DNA of 64,000 nt, taken from assembly GCA_021821195.1 (NCBI GenBank), contig JAKACT010000004.1, forward strand, positions 248,001 to 312,000, written 5' to 3'. Numbering within the stretch: position 1 is the first letter of the stretch; the number at the start of each line of letters is the position of its first letter. The notes below the pieces were generated by a model, which did no database searches, was not told the DNA's origin, and saw nothing but the letters and a program-made list of their open reading frames with translations. This DNA comes from Pseudomonadota bacterium. Lineage in GTDB: Bacteria > Pseudomonadota > Gammaproteobacteria > Xanthomonadales > Xanthomonadaceae. Below, one piece after another: positions 24,915 to 38,759 of this stretch. Made by a program: the position numbers and the translations under genes.

Positions 24915-25673
24915 CTACTTGCCGATCCGCGCCAGCATCGCGCGCAGCGCCGCCTGCGTGTCGGGATGCGACCACTGGGCGACGAAGCGGGGCAGGTCGA
25001 TGCGTTCGTCGGCCAGCGCGGCGATGACGTCGCGGCGGGCGATCGCGCGGGTTTCCAGCATCGGCATGTGCGGCAGCTGCAGCAGCTCCTCCAGCCAGAC
25101 CCGCGCGCGCGTGGCCACTTCGTCCACGTGCACCAGCTCGTCCACCAGCCCGATCTGCAGGGCCTGCTGGGCATCCGGCATCGCCCCGGCTACCAGCAGG
25201 CGTTCGGCGCGATGCGGGCCGACCACGCGCGCCAGCAGCGCCTGGATGCCTTCCGGTGCGACCAGGCCCACCTGGGTTTCGTTCAGGCCGATCCGATAGG
25301 GCCCGTCGGCGAGGATGCGGTAGTCGCAGCACAGCGCCAGCACGCAGCCACCGGCCGGCGCGTGGCCGGCCATCGCCGCCACCACCGGCACGGGGCATTC
25401 CGCCAGCGCGCGGGCGGCGGAGAAGAACACCGTCCACGCCCGCAGCAGCGCGTCCTGATCTTCGCCCAGCGACAGCAGATAGGGCACGTCCAAGCCTGCC
25501 GAAAATACCTTCGGCCCGCCCACCAGCACGATCCCGCGGGCGCCGCGCGCCGGCGCTTCGTGCAGCGCCTGCACCAGATCGGCGCACAGCTCGGGATTCA
25601 ACGCGTTGACCGGCGGCCGCGCCAGCCGCAGCTCGTGGACTTGGCCGTGGACGGTGGATTCGATCAGCGACAT
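24915..25673 (-). CDS. Delta3,delta2-enoyl-CoA isomerase-like crotonase
   Basis: A 252-residue crotonase-fold protein. The first catalytic glutamate of hydratases is replaced by valine (APAGGCVLALCCDYRILADG). The second is kept in the segment IGLNETQVGLVAPEGI, which closely matches the GLNETQLGI segment of mitochondrial dodecenoyl-CoA isomerase (ECI1). It is therefore more likely an isomerase that shifts double bonds in unsaturated fatty acid oxidation than a hydratase. The oxyanion-hole segment KVFSAGLDVPYLL is intact. It lies convergent with the ArsC-like gene and downstream of the thioesterase gene. Confidence 0.82.
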   Translation of the reverse strand: MSLIESTVHGQVHELRLARPPVNALNPELCADLVQALHEAPARGARGIVLVGGPKVFSAGLDVPYLLSLGEDQDALLRAWTVFFSAARALAECPVPVVAAMAGHAPAGGCVLALCCDYRILADGPYRIGLNETQVGLVAPEGIQALLARVVGPHRAERLLVAGAMPDAQQALQIGLVDELVHVDEVATRARVWLEELLQLPHMPMLETRAIARRDVIAALADERIDLPRFVAQWSHPDTQAALRAMLARIGK

Positions 25674-25730
25674 GGGCGGGTTCCTGTGCGACGTGCGGCC
25701 ATCATAGGCGTGCGCGTCGGCGATGCGGGA

Positions 25731-26146
25731 TCAGGCGGCGGGCGCGGCCAAGAGCCGCTCGGAGGCGCGGCGCACGCAGTCGGGCAACGGCGTGGGGCGG
25801 CCGTCGCGGCGACCCACCCAGACCGCCACCACGTTGCCGTCGCAGTGCAGGGTGCCGTCGGCGGCCACGATGCGGTGGCCGATCACCACGCTGCTGTTGC
25901 CCAGCTTCTCGGTGAATAGTTCCACGGAGACTTGCGCCGGGTATTCGATCGGACGCTTGAAGTTGAGCGTGGCCGAAGCGACCACCGGCGCGGCGGCGTC
26001 GGTCACCCACGGCTCGCCGATGGATTCGAACCACTCGATGCGCGCCTGCTCCAGGAAGGTCAGGTAGCGCGCGTTGTTGACGTGGTTGAACGCGTCCAGA
26101 TCGCTCCAGCGCAGCGGAATGGACATGCGGAACACGGTGTTGTGGG

Positions 26147-26150
<4 letters not shown>
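25731..26150 (-). CDS. Acyl-CoA thioesterase, 4HBT hotdog fold
   Basis: A 139-residue hotdog-fold protein of the 4-hydroxybenzoyl-CoA thioesterase type, with the catalytic segment [27 protein letters not shown]. The catalytic aspartate is in D-x-FNHVNN. It hydrolyses an acyl-CoA of unknown chain length. The ATG overlaps the uvrA stop (ATGA at 26147-26150), placing it directly behind uvrA. Confidence 0.88.
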
Positions 26151-29047
<2,897 letters not shown>

Positions 29048-29395
29048 CGGGTGTGTCCTGCGGTGGGGGACGGCCGGCGGCGGGCGCAGGCCAATCGGGA
29101 AGCGTAGCGAGGGGGCGATTTGGGGGCAAATCGCGGGATTGCCAGTTTCGGTGGCGGGCGTCGCCTGGGATGAGACGGACATCGGGGCCGTCCGGATGCA
29201 GCGCGCGCCCGTCGGCGCGATGGCTGGGCGGCCCGGCCGGGGCGATCTGCCGGTGCCGGGGCGTGCCGGGGATAGGTTGACCCTAACCCGCTGAATCCCC
29301 TACAATTCCGCTCCTGTCCGCCCTCGATGTCGGCAGACCCTGCGCAAATACGGCAACGGGTACCCAGAAGAACTACAGAACCGAGAGACATCAAC
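29048..29395. other. Divergent gap between uvrA and rplU
   Basis: A 348-base gap without a supported gene. It must hold the uvrA promoter and holds a good promoter for rplU (29277-29306) with a leader of about 80 bases. No SOS box, tRNA or repeat was seen. Confidence 0.55.
29277..29306 (+). promoter_or_regulatory. Predicted sigma-70 promoter of rplU-rpmA
   Basis: TTGACC and TACAAT are separated by 18 bases, close to the TTGACA/TATAAT consensus, about 90 bases before the rplU start. It is notably AT-rich for this genome. Confidence 0.65.
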
Positions 29396-29704
29396 ATGTA
29401 CGCAGTACTGGTCACCGGCGGTAAGCAATACCGCGTGATGCAGGGCGAAACGCTCCGCGTCGAACTGCTCGAAGCCGAAGCCGGCAGCGAGATCAAGCTG
29501 GACAACGTCCTGATGCTGGGCGATGCCGACGGCATCAAGCTGGGCGACGCGCTGAAGGGCGCTTCCGTCACCGCGAAGGTCGTCGGCCACGGCCGCGCCG
29601 ACAAGGTGCGCATCGTCAAGTTCCGTCGCCGCAAGCACCACCGCAAGCAGATGGGTCACCGTCAGCACTACACCGAAATCCAGATCACCGGCATCAACGC
29701 CTGA
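29396..29704 (+). CDS. rplU: 50S ribosomal protein L21
   Basis: A 102-residue L21 protein. N terminus [20 protein letters not shown] and C-terminal [21 protein letters not shown] are the family's conserved ends, the latter contacting 23S rRNA. ATG 29396 gives the normal N terminus. rpmA follows 23 bases later, the usual rplU-rpmA pair. Confidence 0.98.
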   Translation: MYAVLVTGGKQYRVMQGETLRVELLEAEAGSEIKLDNVLMLGDADGIKLGDALKGASVTAKVVGHGRADKVRIVKFRRRKHHRKQMGHRQHYTEIQITGINA

Positions 29705-29727
29705 TCGTCAGCCTGGAGAACTAAGCA

Positions 29728-29988
29728 ATGGCACACAAAAAGGCAGGCGGCAGTACCCGTAACGGCCGCGATTCCAACCCGAAGTACCTGGGCGTCAAGA
29801 TCTACGGTGGCCAGGCCATCGAAGCGGGCAACATCATCGTCCGCCAGCGCGGCACCCAGTTCCACCCGGGCACCGGCGTCGGCCTCGGCCGCGACCACAC
29901 CCTGTTCGCGCTGATCGACGGCAAGGTGGAGTTCACCACCAAGGGCCCGAAGCAGCGCCGCACCGTCAACATCGTCGCCGCGCAGTAA
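29728..29988 (+). CDS. rpmA: 50S ribosomal protein L27
   Basis: An 86-residue L27 protein, whose N-terminal [16 protein letters not shown] reaches towards the peptidyl-transferase centre. The GVKIYGGQ and [18 protein letters not shown] segments are typical. There is no cleavable N-terminal extension of the Firmicute type. A terminator lies 27 bases after the stop. Confidence 0.98.
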   Translation: MAHKKAGGSTRNGRDSNPKYLGVKIYGGQAIEAGNIIVRQRGTQFHPGTGVGLGRDHTLFALIDGKVEFTTKGPKQRRTVNIVAAQ

Positions 29989-30014
29989 GCGCAGGCGGTG
30001 TTGTAGCGCGAAGG

Positions 30015-30036
30015 GCCCCGCCTCGGCGGGGCTTTT
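30015..30036 (+). terminator. Intrinsic terminator after rpmA
   Basis: Stem GCCCCGC / GCGGGGC with loop CTCG is followed by TTTT, between rpmA and obg. Confidence 0.8.
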
Positions 30037-30075
30037 CGTTTGCAGGCGAAGCCACTTCGCCGAAATCCCACATGA

Positions 30076-31146
<1,071 letters not shown>

Positions 31147-31165
31147 GGCGCAGCGCCCGCACGCG

Positions 31166-31192
31166 AAAAACCCGGCATCCGCCGGGTTTTTT
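31166..31192 (+). terminator. Intrinsic terminator after obgE
   Basis: CCCGGC / GCCGGG with a 4-base loop, flanked by an A-run and a six-T run, 20 bases after the obgE stop. The A/T flanks make it potentially bidirectional. Confidence 0.85.
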
Positions 31193-31201
31193 CATGGCAC
31201 G

Positions 31202-31227
31202 AAAAACCCCGCCGGAGCGGGGTTTTT
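31202..31227 (-). terminator. Intrinsic terminator after rpsT
   Basis: AAAAACCCCGC / GCGGGGTTTTT with a 4-base loop lies 20 bases beyond the rpsT stop on the minus strand. It forms a back-to-back pair with the obgE terminator between convergent genes. Confidence 0.85.
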
Positions 31228-31246
31228 CGAATCCTGCAGCCTGGGC

Positions 31247-31516
31247 TCAGGCGGCCTTCAGCGCCTTGATGCGCGCGGTCAGGCGGGCCTTGTGGCGGGC
31301 GGCCTTGTTCTTGTGGATCAGGCCGCGGGCGGCAAACCGGTCCAGCAGCGGCTGGGCGGTGGCGAAGGCTTCGGTAGCGCCGGCGGCATCGTTGGCGTCG
31401 AGCGCCTTGATCACCTTCTTGACGGCGGTGCGCAGCTGCGAGCGCTGGGCGACGTTGCGGGCATTGCGCACGACGGTCTGCTTGGCGCGCTTCTTGGCGG
31501 ACTTGATGTTGGCCAC
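31247..31516 (-). CDS. rpsT: 30S ribosomal protein S20
   Basis: An 89-residue helical S20 protein beginning [17 protein letters not shown] and ending with a basic stretch. The start is GTG at 31516, which gives exactly the family N terminus; in-frame codons further upstream are not conserved. A non-ATG start for rpsT is known from E. coli (UUG), where it takes part in autoregulation, so the GTG here may be similarly relevant. It is divergent from murJ. Confidence 0.95.
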   Translation of the reverse strand: MANIKSAKKRAKQTVVRNARNVAQRSQLRTAVKKVIKALDANDAAGATEAFATAQPLLDRFAARGLIHKNKAARHKARLTARIKALKAA

Positions 31517-31675
31517 GGGTGAGGATCCTGGAAAGTCTGTGGGTGGGGCTGTGAAAACCGCCCGCTGGCAGGCTTGCCCACGGACGAAAGAATACGGAAG
31601 ACTGGAAATTATGGGTGATTCAATGGCTTGGGTCAATATGTCGGTTTTTTCGGGGCGGGCGGGGATGGCGAAGGC

Positions 31676-33238
31676 ATGAGCGGGCTGTTGCGTTCCAGCG
31701 CGGTGTTCAGCGCGATGACCTTGCTGTCGCGGATCGCCGGCTTCCTGCGCGATGCCCTGCAGTCGCGGCTGTTCGGCACTTCGGTGGCGATGGATGCGTT
31801 CGTCATCGCCTACCGGATCCCCAACTACCTGCGGCGGATCTTCGCCGAGGGCTCGATGCAGATGGCCTTCGTGCCGGTCCTCAATGAGCTGCGCGAGCGC
31901 GGCGACAAGGCGGCGCTGAAGGACTTCATCGACCACATGGCCGGCGCGCTGTTCGCGCTGGTGTTCGTGGTCGCCGGCATCGGCATGCTGGCGGCGCCGC
32001 TGCTGGCCGAGCTGTTCGCCCCCGGCGCGGTGGGCTCGCCGGGCGGGGAGGAGAAGCTGGCGCTGATCGCGCAGATGCTGCGCATCACATTCCCGTACCT
32101 GGTCGCCATCTCGATGATGGCGCTGGTGGCTTCGGTGCTGAACAGCTTCGGCAAGTTCGCGTTGCCCGCGGCCACGCCGGTGCTGCACAACCTGACCATG
32201 ATCGCGGCGATGCTGTGGCTGGCGCCGAAGTTCGCCGAACCGGTCAAGGCGCTGGCCTGGGGCGTGCTGGTGGCGGGCGCGCTGCAGCTGCTGGTGCTGT
32301 GGCCGGCGCTGGGCAAGCTGGGGCTGCGGCCGCGGCTCAAGCCGGGCTTCTCCCATCCGGACGTGCGGCGGGTGGCCAAGCTGATGCTGCCGACCCTGTT
32401 TTCGTCGTCGGTGGCCCAGCTCAACCTGCTGGTGGGCACGGTGTTCGCCTCGCTGCTTGCCACCGGCAGCCAGACCTGGCTGTACCTGTCCGACCGTCTG
32501 GTGGAACTGCCGCTGGGGCTGTTCGGGGTGGCGATCGGCACCGTGATCCTGCCGCACCTGTCGCGCCGGCATGCCGCCACCGATGCCGATGGCTACGGCG
32601 CCGCGCTGGACTGGGGGCTGCGGCTGGCCCTGCTGGCGGGGGTGCCGGCGGCGCTGGGCCTGCTGCTGCTGGCCGAGCCGCTGACCGCGGTGGTCTACCA
32701 GGGCGGGAAGTTCACCGCCTTCGATACCCGCATGGCGGCGATCAGCCTGAGCGCGATGAGCCTGGGCATTCCTGCGTTCATGCTCAGCAAGGTCCTCTCG
32801 CCGGCGTTCTATGCCCGCCAGGACAGCAAGACACCCATGCGGGCGGCGATCTGGACGGTGGTCTGCAACGTGCTGCTGACCATCGTCCTGACCTTGCCGC
32901 TGTGGCTCAACGACATTCCCGGTGCGCACGGCGGCATCGCGCTGGCCACCGGCCTGTCCGGGATCATCAATGCCTGGCTGCTGTGGCGCTATCTCAAGCG
33001 CGCCGGACTGATGCGGCCGCAACCGGGCTGGGCGCGCTTCTGGCTGCAGCTGGCGCTGGCCTGCGTGGCGATGAGCGCGGTGGTGCTGGGGCTGCGCTGG
33101 GAAATCGGCGACTGGACCGCGATCGACAGCTTGTTGCATCGCGCGCTGCTGCTGGTGGCGGTGATTGCCGCGGGTGGTCTCAGCTACGTGCTGGTGCTGC
33201 TGGGGCTGGGCCTGCGTCCGCGCGATCTGCGCCACTGA
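31676..33238 (+). CDS. murJ: Lipid II flippase MurJ
   Basis: The inner-membrane flippase that moves the peptidoglycan precursor lipid II to the periplasm. The 520-residue protein has about 14 hydrophobic segments and the family N terminus ([20 protein letters not shown], then [10 protein letters not shown] and [16 protein letters not shown]). Arginines known to be essential in the cavity (SRxxGFxRD and RRIFAEG) are present. ATG 31676 fits this N terminus better than an upstream ATG at 31628. The rpsT-murJ-ribF-ileS-lspA order is conserved in gammaproteobacteria. Confidence 0.95.
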   Translation: MSGLLRSSAVFSAMTLLSRIAGFLRDALQSRLFGTSVAMDAFVIAYRIPNYLRRIFAEGSMQMAFVPVLNELRERGDKAALKDFIDHMAGALFALVFVVAGIGMLAAPLLAELFAPGAVGSPGGEEKLALIAQMLRITFPYLVAISMMALVASVLNSFGKFALPAATPVLHNLTMIAAMLWLAPKFAEPVKALAWGVLVAGALQLLVLWPALGKLGLRPRLKPGFSHPDVRRVAKLMLPTLFSSSVAQLNLLVGTVFASLLATGSQTWLYLSDRLVELPLGLFGVAIGTVILPHLSRRHAATDADGYGAALDWGLRLALLAGVPAALGLLLLAEPLTAVVYQGGKFTAFDTRMAAISLSAMSLGIPAFMLSKVLSPAFYARQDSKTPMRAAIWTVVCNVLLTIVLTLPLWLNDIPGAHGGIALATGLSGIINAWLLWRYLKRAGLMRPQPGWARFWLQLALACVAMSAVVLGLRWEIGDWTAIDSLLHRALLLVAVIAAGGLSYVLVLLGLGLRPRDLRH

Positions 33239-33273
33239 TCGTTGCTGCGGCGCGGCTATACTGGCGGATCATC

Positions 33274-34248
33274 ATGACCTTCCTGTTCCGCGATACCGCT
33301 GGCGGGGCGCTGTGCCCCCAGGGAAGCGTGGTCTGCATCGGTGCGTTTGACGGCCTGCACCAGGGCCATCGCGCGCTGGTCGGCCACGCGGTCGGGCGCG
33401 CGCGCGCGCTGGGCGTGGCGGCGGTGGCGCTGTCGTTCGAGCCGCTGCCGCGCGAACTGTTCGCCCGGGGCGCGCCGCCGCCGCGGCTGATGCTGCCGCG
33501 GGCCAAGCTGGAAGGGCTGTGCGCGATGGGCTGCGATGGCGTCGGCCTGCTGCGGTTCGACGCGGCGCTGGCGGCGATGTCCGCCGAGGATTTCGTGCGC
33601 CAGGTGCTGGTGGCGCGGCTGGGCGTGCGTGAAGTCTGGGTGGGCCCCGGTTTCCATTTCGGCCGCGGCCGCGCCGGCGACATCGCGCTGCTGCGTGCGC
33701 TGGGCGAAGCGTGCGGCTTCACTGCGCACGAGATCGCGCCGCTGCATGTGGACGGCGAGCGCGTGTCCAGCACGGCCATTCGCGCCGCGCTGGTGCAGGG
33801 CGACTTCGAGTACGCCGCGCGCCTGCTGGGCCGGCCCTATGCAATTGGTGGGCGGGTGGTGCGCGGCCGGCAATTGGGCCGCACCCTCGGCTATCCCACC
33901 GCCAACCTGCGCTACGGCGGCAAGACGCCGGCATTGCGCGGGATCTTCGCCACCTGGGTGCACGGCGTCGGCGAGCGGCCGTGGCCATCGGTGTCGAGCT
34001 TCGGCACCCGTCCTACGGTGGACGGGCAGGAGCCGCTGCTGGAAGCGCACCTGTTCGACTTCGAGGGCGACCTGTACGGGCGCCGGATCGAGGTCGAATT
34101 CGTCGCCCACCTGCGCGACGAGGAAAAATTCCCCGACTTGCCGTCGCTGGTGGCGCAGATGCACCACGACGAAGCGCAGGCACGTGCCATCCTGCAAGAC
34201 GATGCGCCTTCTGGTGCAATTGCCGCCGTTCAATCCTGTCGCGCCTGA
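33274..34248 (+). CDS. ribF: Bifunctional riboflavin kinase/FAD synthetase
   Basis: Converts riboflavin to FMN and then FAD. The 324-residue protein has an N-terminal FAD synthetase (nucleotidyltransferase) domain with VVCIGAFDGLHQGHRALV, a G-x-D-G-x-H-x-GH motif, and SSTAIRAALVQGD. The C-terminal riboflavin kinase domain has GRTLGYPTANLR (the PTAN motif) and RIEVEFVAHLRDEEKF. ATG 33274 is the family start. It lies 35 bases after murJ and 33 before ileS. Confidence 0.95.
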   Translation: MTFLFRDTAGGALCPQGSVVCIGAFDGLHQGHRALVGHAVGRARALGVAAVALSFEPLPRELFARGAPPPRLMLPRAKLEGLCAMGCDGVGLLRFDAALAAMSAEDFVRQVLVARLGVREVWVGPGFHFGRGRAGDIALLRALGEACGFTAHEIAPLHVDGERVSSTAIRAALVQGDFEYAARLLGRPYAIGGRVVRGRQLGRTLGYPTANLRYGGKTPALRGIFATWVHGVGERPWPSVSSFGTRPTVDGQEPLLEAHLFDFEGDLYGRRIEVEFVAHLRDEEKFPDLPSLVAQMHHDEAQARAILQDDAPSGAIAAVQSCRA

Positions 34249-34281
34249 AGGCGCTCCTGCACACCGTTCGAGACGCTGTCC

Positions 34282-37134
34282 GTGACCGACAAGACCGAAA
34301 ACCCGTACAAGGCCACCATCCTGCTGCCGGAAACCGCGTTCCCGATGCGCGGCGACCTGCCCAAGCGCGAGCCCGAGACGCTGGCGCGCTGGGAGGCCGA
34401 CGGCCTGTACGCGCAGATCCGCAAGGCGGCCAAGGGGCGTCCGCAGTTCGTGCTGCATGACGGCCCGCCCTATGCCAACGGCGCGATCCACCTGGGGCAC
34501 GCGGTCAACAAGATCCTCAAGGACATCATCGTCAAGTCGAAGACGCTGGCCGGTTTCGATGCGCCGTACATCCCGGGCTGGGACTGCCACGGCTTGCCGA
34601 TCGAGATCGCCATCGAGAAGAAGTTCGGCAAGGTCGGCGTGAAGCTCGACGCGGTCGCGTTCCGGCAGAAGTGCCGCGAATACGCCAGCGAGCAGATCGA
34701 TGTGCAGCGTCGCGACTTCAAGCGGCTGGGCGTGCTGGGCGACTGGGAACGGCCGTACCGCACGCTGGACTTCCGCTTCGAGGCCGACGAGATCCGCGCG
34801 CTGGCCAAGGTGGTGGAGAACGGCCACCTGCTGCGCGGGGTGAAGCCGGTGTACTGGTGCTTCGACTGCGGCAGCGCGCTGGCCGAGGCCGAGATCGAAT
34901 ATCAGGACAAGACCTCGCCGGCGGTGGACGTGGCCTACGCCGCGCGCAATCCGCAGCAGCTCAGCCGCGCCTTCGGCAGCGAGCTGCCGGAAGGCGTGGA
35001 GGTGGTCGTTCCGATCTGGACCACCACGCCGTGGACGCTGCCGGCCTCGCTGGCGATCTCGCTGGGGCCGGAGCTGGACTACGTGCTGGTGGAAGGTCCG
35101 GCTTCGGCGGATGGCGGGCGGCGCTGGCTGGTGCTGGCCGAGGCGCTGGCCGAGAAGGCGCTCAAGCGCTACGGCGTGGACGAAGTAGTCGTGCTCGGTC
35201 GCGCGCAGGGCGAAAAGCTGGAAGGCATGCTGTTCGCGCATCCGTTCTACGCCGAGCGTGACATCCCGATCCTGCTCGGCGACCACGTCAGCGCCGAGGA
35301 CGGCACTGGCGCCGTGCACACCGCGCCCGGCCACGGACAGGAGGACTTCGCGGTGGGCCAGAAGTACGGCCTGGTCGAGAAGTACAGCGCGGCCCAGCTC
35401 AACCCCGTCGATGGCCGCGGCGTGTACCTGCCGTCGACGCCGCCGGCGGGCGATGTCGACCTGACCCAGCTGCATGTGTGGAAGGCCAACGACGCCATCG
35501 TCGAGGTACTGCGCGGGACTGGCGCGCTGCTGGCGTTCGCGCCGCTCAAGCACAGCTACCCGCACTGCTGGCGGCACAAGACCCCGATCGCGTTCCGCGC
35601 CACCCCGCAGTGGTTCATTTCGATGGAGCAGGCGCACTTGCGCCGCGACGCGCTGGCCGCGATCGAAACCGTGAAGTGGTATCCCGAATGGGGCCAGGCA
35701 CGCATCGCCGGCATGGTCGAGGGCCGCCCGGACTGGACGATCTCGCGCCAGCGCACCTGGGGCGTGCCGATCGCGCTGTTCGTGCATCGCGAGACCGGCG
35801 ACATCCATCCGCGCAGCGTCGAGCTGATGCGGCAGGTGGCCGAACGCGTCGAGCAGGCCGGCATCGACGTCTGGTATTCGCTGGACGCCGCGGAGCTGCT
35901 GGGCAGTGATGCGAAGGACTACGACAAGATCACCGACATCCTCGATGTCTGGTTCGATTCCGGCGTCACCCACGAGGGCGTGCTGCTGGAGCGCGGGCTC
36001 GGCAAGCCGGCCGACCTGTACCTGGAAGGCTCCGACCAGCACCGCGGCTGGTTCCAGAGTTCGCTGCTCACCGGCGTGGCCATCGACAACGCCGCGCCTT
36101 ACCGGCAGTGCCTGACCCACGGCTTCACCGTGGACGAGCACGGCCGCAAGATGTCGAAGTCGCTGGGCAACGGCATCGAGCCGCAGGAAATCATGAAGAC
36201 GCTGGGCGCGGACATCCTGCGCCTGTGGATTGCCAGCGCCGACTACAGCAACGAGATGTCGCTGTCGCAGGAAATCCTGAAGCGCAACGCCGACGCCTAC
36301 CGCCGCATCCGCAACACCGCGCGTTTCCTGCTGGGCAACCTGCACGGCTTCGACCCGGAGCGCGACCTGCTGGCACTGCAAGACATGGTGGCGCTGGACC
36401 GCTGGATCGTGCATCGCGCCTGGCAGGTGCAGGAAGAGATCGCCGCGGCATACGCGAACTACGATTTCGCCGCGGTGGTGCAGGCGCTGATGAATTTCTG
36501 CAGCGTGGACCTGGGCTCGCTCTACCTCGATGTCACCAAGGACCGCCTGTACACCATGCGCGAGGATTCGCGCGGGCGGCGCAGCGCGCAGTCGGCGATG
36601 CATCGCATCGCCGAGGGCTTCGTGCGCTGGATCGCGCCGGTGCTCAGCTTCACCGCCGACGAGATGTGGGCGCACCTGCCCGGCGAGCATCCCGGCAACG
36701 TGCTGTTCACCACCTGGTACGACGGCCTGGCGCCGCTGCCGGACGACGCATCGCTGTCCGCCAAGGATTTCGAGGGCCTGCTGGAACTTCGCGAGCAGGT
36801 GACCCGGGCACTGGAGCCGATGCGCGCCGCCGGGCAGATCGGCGCCGCGCTGGAAGCCGAGATCGAACTGCGCTGCAGCGTGGCCGACCAGAACTGGCTG
36901 GCGCCGCTGGCCGACGAGCTGCGCTTCCTGCTGATCAGCGGCGACGTGCGCGTGGTCCCGGACACGGAGGCGAAGGGCGTGATCGGCGTGTTCGCCCAGC
37001 CCACCGCCAAGCCCAAGTGCGTGCGCTGTTGGCACCACCGCGAGGACGTCGGCGCGCACGCGGCGCACCCGCTGCTGTGCGGGCGCTGCGTGGCGAACGT
37101 GGAAGGCCCGGGCGAAGAGAGGAAGTGGTTCTGA
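34282..37134 (+). CDS. ileS: Isoleucyl-tRNA synthetase
   Basis: Charges tRNA-Ile. A 950-residue class I synthetase with the HIGH-type motif HLGH (residues 70-73), the editing domain in between, and K623-M-S-K-S627. The C-terminal zinc ribbon is [12 protein letters not shown]...LLCGRC. The start is GTG at 34282, which gives the conserved N terminus ([20 protein letters not shown]). lspA starts inside its stop (TGATG). Confidence 0.97.
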   Translation: MTDKTENPYKATILLPETAFPMRGDLPKREPETLARWEADGLYAQIRKAAKGRPQFVLHDGPPYANGAIHLGHAVNKILKDIIVKSKTLAGFDAPYIPGWDCHGLPIEIAIEKKFGKVGVKLDAVAFRQKCREYASEQIDVQRRDFKRLGVLGDWERPYRTLDFRFEADEIRALAKVVENGHLLRGVKPVYWCFDCGSALAEAEIEYQDKTSPAVDVAYAARNPQQLSRAFGSELPEGVEVVVPIWTTTPWTLPASLAISLGPELDYVLVEGPASADGGRRWLVLAEALAEKALKRYGVDEVVVLGRAQGEKLEGMLFAHPFYAERDIPILLGDHVSAEDGTGAVHTAPGHGQEDFAVGQKYGLVEKYSAAQLNPVDGRGVYLPSTPPAGDVDLTQLHVWKANDAIVEVLRGTGALLAFAPLKHSYPHCWRHKTPIAFRATPQWFISMEQAHLRRDALAAIETVKWYPEWGQARIAGMVEGRPDWTISRQRTWGVPIALFVHRETGDIHPRSVELMRQVAERVEQAGIDVWYSLDAAELLGSDAKDYDKITDILDVWFDSGVTHEGVLLERGLGKPADLYLEGSDQHRGWFQSSLLTGVAIDNAAPYRQCLTHGFTVDEHGRKMSKSLGNGIEPQEIMKTLGADILRLWIASADYSNEMSLSQEILKRNADAYRRIRNTARFLLGNLHGFDPERDLLALQDMVALDRWIVHRAWQVQEEIAAAYANYDFAAVVQALMNFCSVDLGSLYLDVTKDRLYTMREDSRGRRSAQSAMHRIAEGFVRWIAPVLSFTADEMWAHLPGEHPGNVLFTTWYDGLAPLPDDASLSAKDFEGLLELREQVTRALEPMRAAGQIGAALEAEIELRCSVADQNWLAPLADELRFLLISGDVRVVPDTEAKGVIGVFAQPTAKPKCVRCWHHREDVGAHAAHPLLCGRCVANVEGPGEERKWF

Positions 37135-37631
37135 TGGCGTCCGCCAAGCCCAACGCGCTTGCCTGGCTGGCCGTTTCGGCCCTCGTCCTCGTCCTTGACC
37201 AGTGGTCGAAGGCGTGGGTGCTGGCGTCGCTGCCGGAATACACCGCCGTGCCGGTCATCGACGGCTTCTGGAACTGGTACCGCACCTACAACACCGGTGC
37301 GGCGTTCAGCTTCCTCGCCGATGCCGGCGGCTGGCAGAAGTATTTCTTCATGGTGCTGGCGTTCGCCATCAGTGGGCTGATGGCGTGGATGCTGGCGAAG
37401 ACCCGGCGCGGCGACTGGATGCAGGCGCTGCCGCTGTCGCTGGTGATCGGCGGTGCGGTCGGCAACGTGATCGACCGTTTCCTGCACGGCCACGTGGTCG
37501 ATTTCATCCAGTGGCATGTCGGCCAGCACTACTGGCCGGCGTTCAACATCGCCGACTGCGCGGTGGTGGGCGGTGCCATCGGCATCGCCCTGTTCGGCCT
37601 GCTGGGCGGCAAGCCCAAGGCCGCGGGGTAG
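37134..37631 (+). CDS. lspA: Prolipoprotein signal peptidase (signal peptidase II)
   Basis: An inner-membrane aspartic protease that removes signal peptides from lipoproteins; it would process the lipoprotein PstS and the outer-membrane efflux lipoprotein in this window. The 165-residue protein has four hydrophobic helices and both catalytic aspartates ([14 protein letters not shown], Asp114; [13 protein letters not shown], Asp141). It is coupled to ileS by overlap and ends nine bases before ispH. Confidence 0.96.
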   Translation: MASAKPNALAWLAVSALVLVLDQWSKAWVLASLPEYTAVPVIDGFWNWYRTYNTGAAFSFLADAGGWQKYFFMVLAFAISGLMAWMLAKTRRGDWMQALPLSLVIGGAVGNVIDRFLHGHVVDFIQWHVGQHYWPAFNIADCAVVGGAIGIALFGLLGGKPKAAG

Positions 37632-37640
37632 AATCGACGC

Positions 37641-38591
37641 ATGGATGTCCTGCTTGCCAACCCGCGCGGCTTCTGCGCCGGCGTCGACCGCGCCATCGAG
37701 ATCGTCAAGCGCACGCTGGAAGTGTTCGGCGCGCCGATCTACGTGCGCCATGAAGTGGTGCACAACAAGTTCGTGGTCGATGACCTGAAGGCGCGCGGCG
37801 CTATCTTCGTCGAGGAGCTGGACGAGGTGCCGGACGGCGCCACCGTCATCTTCAGCGCCCATGGCGTGTCGCAGGCGGTGCGCACGGAGGCCGAGCGGCG
37901 CGGGCTGAAGGTGTTCGACGCCACCTGCCCGCTGGTGACCAAGGTGCACCTGGAAGTCAGCCGCACCAGCCGGCGCGGCCGCGACATGGTGCTGATCGGC
38001 CATGCCGGGCATCCCGAGGTGGAAGGCACGATGGGCCAGTGGCGCGCGGATGCCGAAGCCGGCCAGATCCACCTGGTCGAAGACATCGACGACGTCGCCG
38101 CGCTGGTGCTGAAACAGCCCGACAACTGCGCCTACACCACCCAGACCACGCTCAGCGTGGACGACACCCGCGACATCATCGCCGCGCTCCGGGCCCGCTT
38201 CCCGAACATCCAGGGGCCCAAGCACGACGACATCTGCTACGCCACCCAGAACCGCCAGGACGCCGTGCGCGACCTGGTGCGCGACGGCTGCGACGCGGTG
38301 CTGGTGGTCGGCTCGCCCAACAGCTCCAATTCCAACCGCCTGCGCGAGCTGGCCGAGCGCGAGGGCGCGGCGGCGTGGCTGATAGACAATGCCGGCCAGA
38401 TCGACCCGGCCTGGATCGCCAGCCACAAGCGGATCGGCGTGACCGCCGGCGCCTCCGCCCCGGAAGTGCTGGTGCAGGGCGTGCTGGAGCGCCTGCGTGA
38501 GCTGGGCGCCGGCGACGTGCGCGAGCTGCGCGGCGAGCCGGAAAGCATGGTGTTCGCCCTGCCGAAGGAACTGCGCCAGCTGGCGCAGTGA
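37641..38591 (+). CDS. ispH: 4-hydroxy-3-methylbut-2-enyl diphosphate reductase IspH (LytB)
   Basis: The last enzyme of the non-mevalonate isoprenoid pathway, making IPP and DMAPP with a 4Fe-4S cluster. The 316-residue protein has the three cluster cysteines in [12 protein letters not shown] (Cys12), [12 protein letters not shown] and the [11 protein letters not shown] region. Active-site segments are [12 protein letters not shown] and [11 protein letters not shown]. The ileS-lspA-ispH order is widely conserved. Confidence 0.97.
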   Translation: MDVLLANPRGFCAGVDRAIEIVKRTLEVFGAPIYVRHEVVHNKFVVDDLKARGAIFVEELDEVPDGATVIFSAHGVSQAVRTEAERRGLKVFDATCPLVTKVHLEVSRTSRRGRDMVLIGHAGHPEVEGTMGQWRADAEAGQIHLVEDIDDVAALVLKQPDNCAYTTQTTLSVDDTRDIIAALRARFPNIQGPKHDDICYATQNRQDAVRDLVRDGCDAVLVVGSPNSSNSNRLRELAEREGAAAWLIDNAGQIDPAWIASHKRIGVTAGASAPEVLVQGVLERLRELGAGDVRELRGEPESMVFALPKELRQLAQ

Positions 38592-38619
38592 CCCGGCAGC
38601 CGCTACAATCGCCGGCCAC

Positions 38620-38695
38620 GCCGGAGTAGCTCAGTTGGTAGAGCACGTCATTCGTAATGATGGGGTCGTAGGTTCGATTCCTATCTCCGGCACCA
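38620..38695 (+). tRNA. tRNA-Thr (anticodon CGT)
   Basis: A 76-base cloverleaf with acceptor stem GCCGGAG / CTCCGGC and encoded CCA. The anticodon arm has loop TTCGTAA and anticodon CGT, reading ACG. The T arm is GTAGG-TTCGATT-CCTAT. It closely resembles E. coli thrW. A TACAAT hexamer lies about 10 bases upstream, and a terminator follows at 38710. Confidence 0.96.
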
Positions 38696-38709
38696 GCAGC
38701 AACAGAATA

Positions 38710-38733
38710 GCCGCCCCTTGGGGCGGCTTTTTT
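38710..38733 (+). terminator. Intrinsic terminator after tRNA-Thr
   Basis: GCCGCCCC / GGGGCGGC around a very short loop, followed by six T residues, 14 bases after the tRNA. Confidence 0.88.
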
Positions 38734-38759
38734 GTTTGCGGGGTTCCGGAATGTCGCGG

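Noticed and set aside
29048-29180. SOS (LexA) box upstream of uvrA
   Set aside because: No sequence resembling a LexA palindrome could be found by eye in the gap.
33256-37068. A long open frame antisense to ribF and ileS
   Set aside because: Same cause: antisense of conserved genes in GC-rich DNA. The product is His/Arg/Gln-rich with no recognisable domain.
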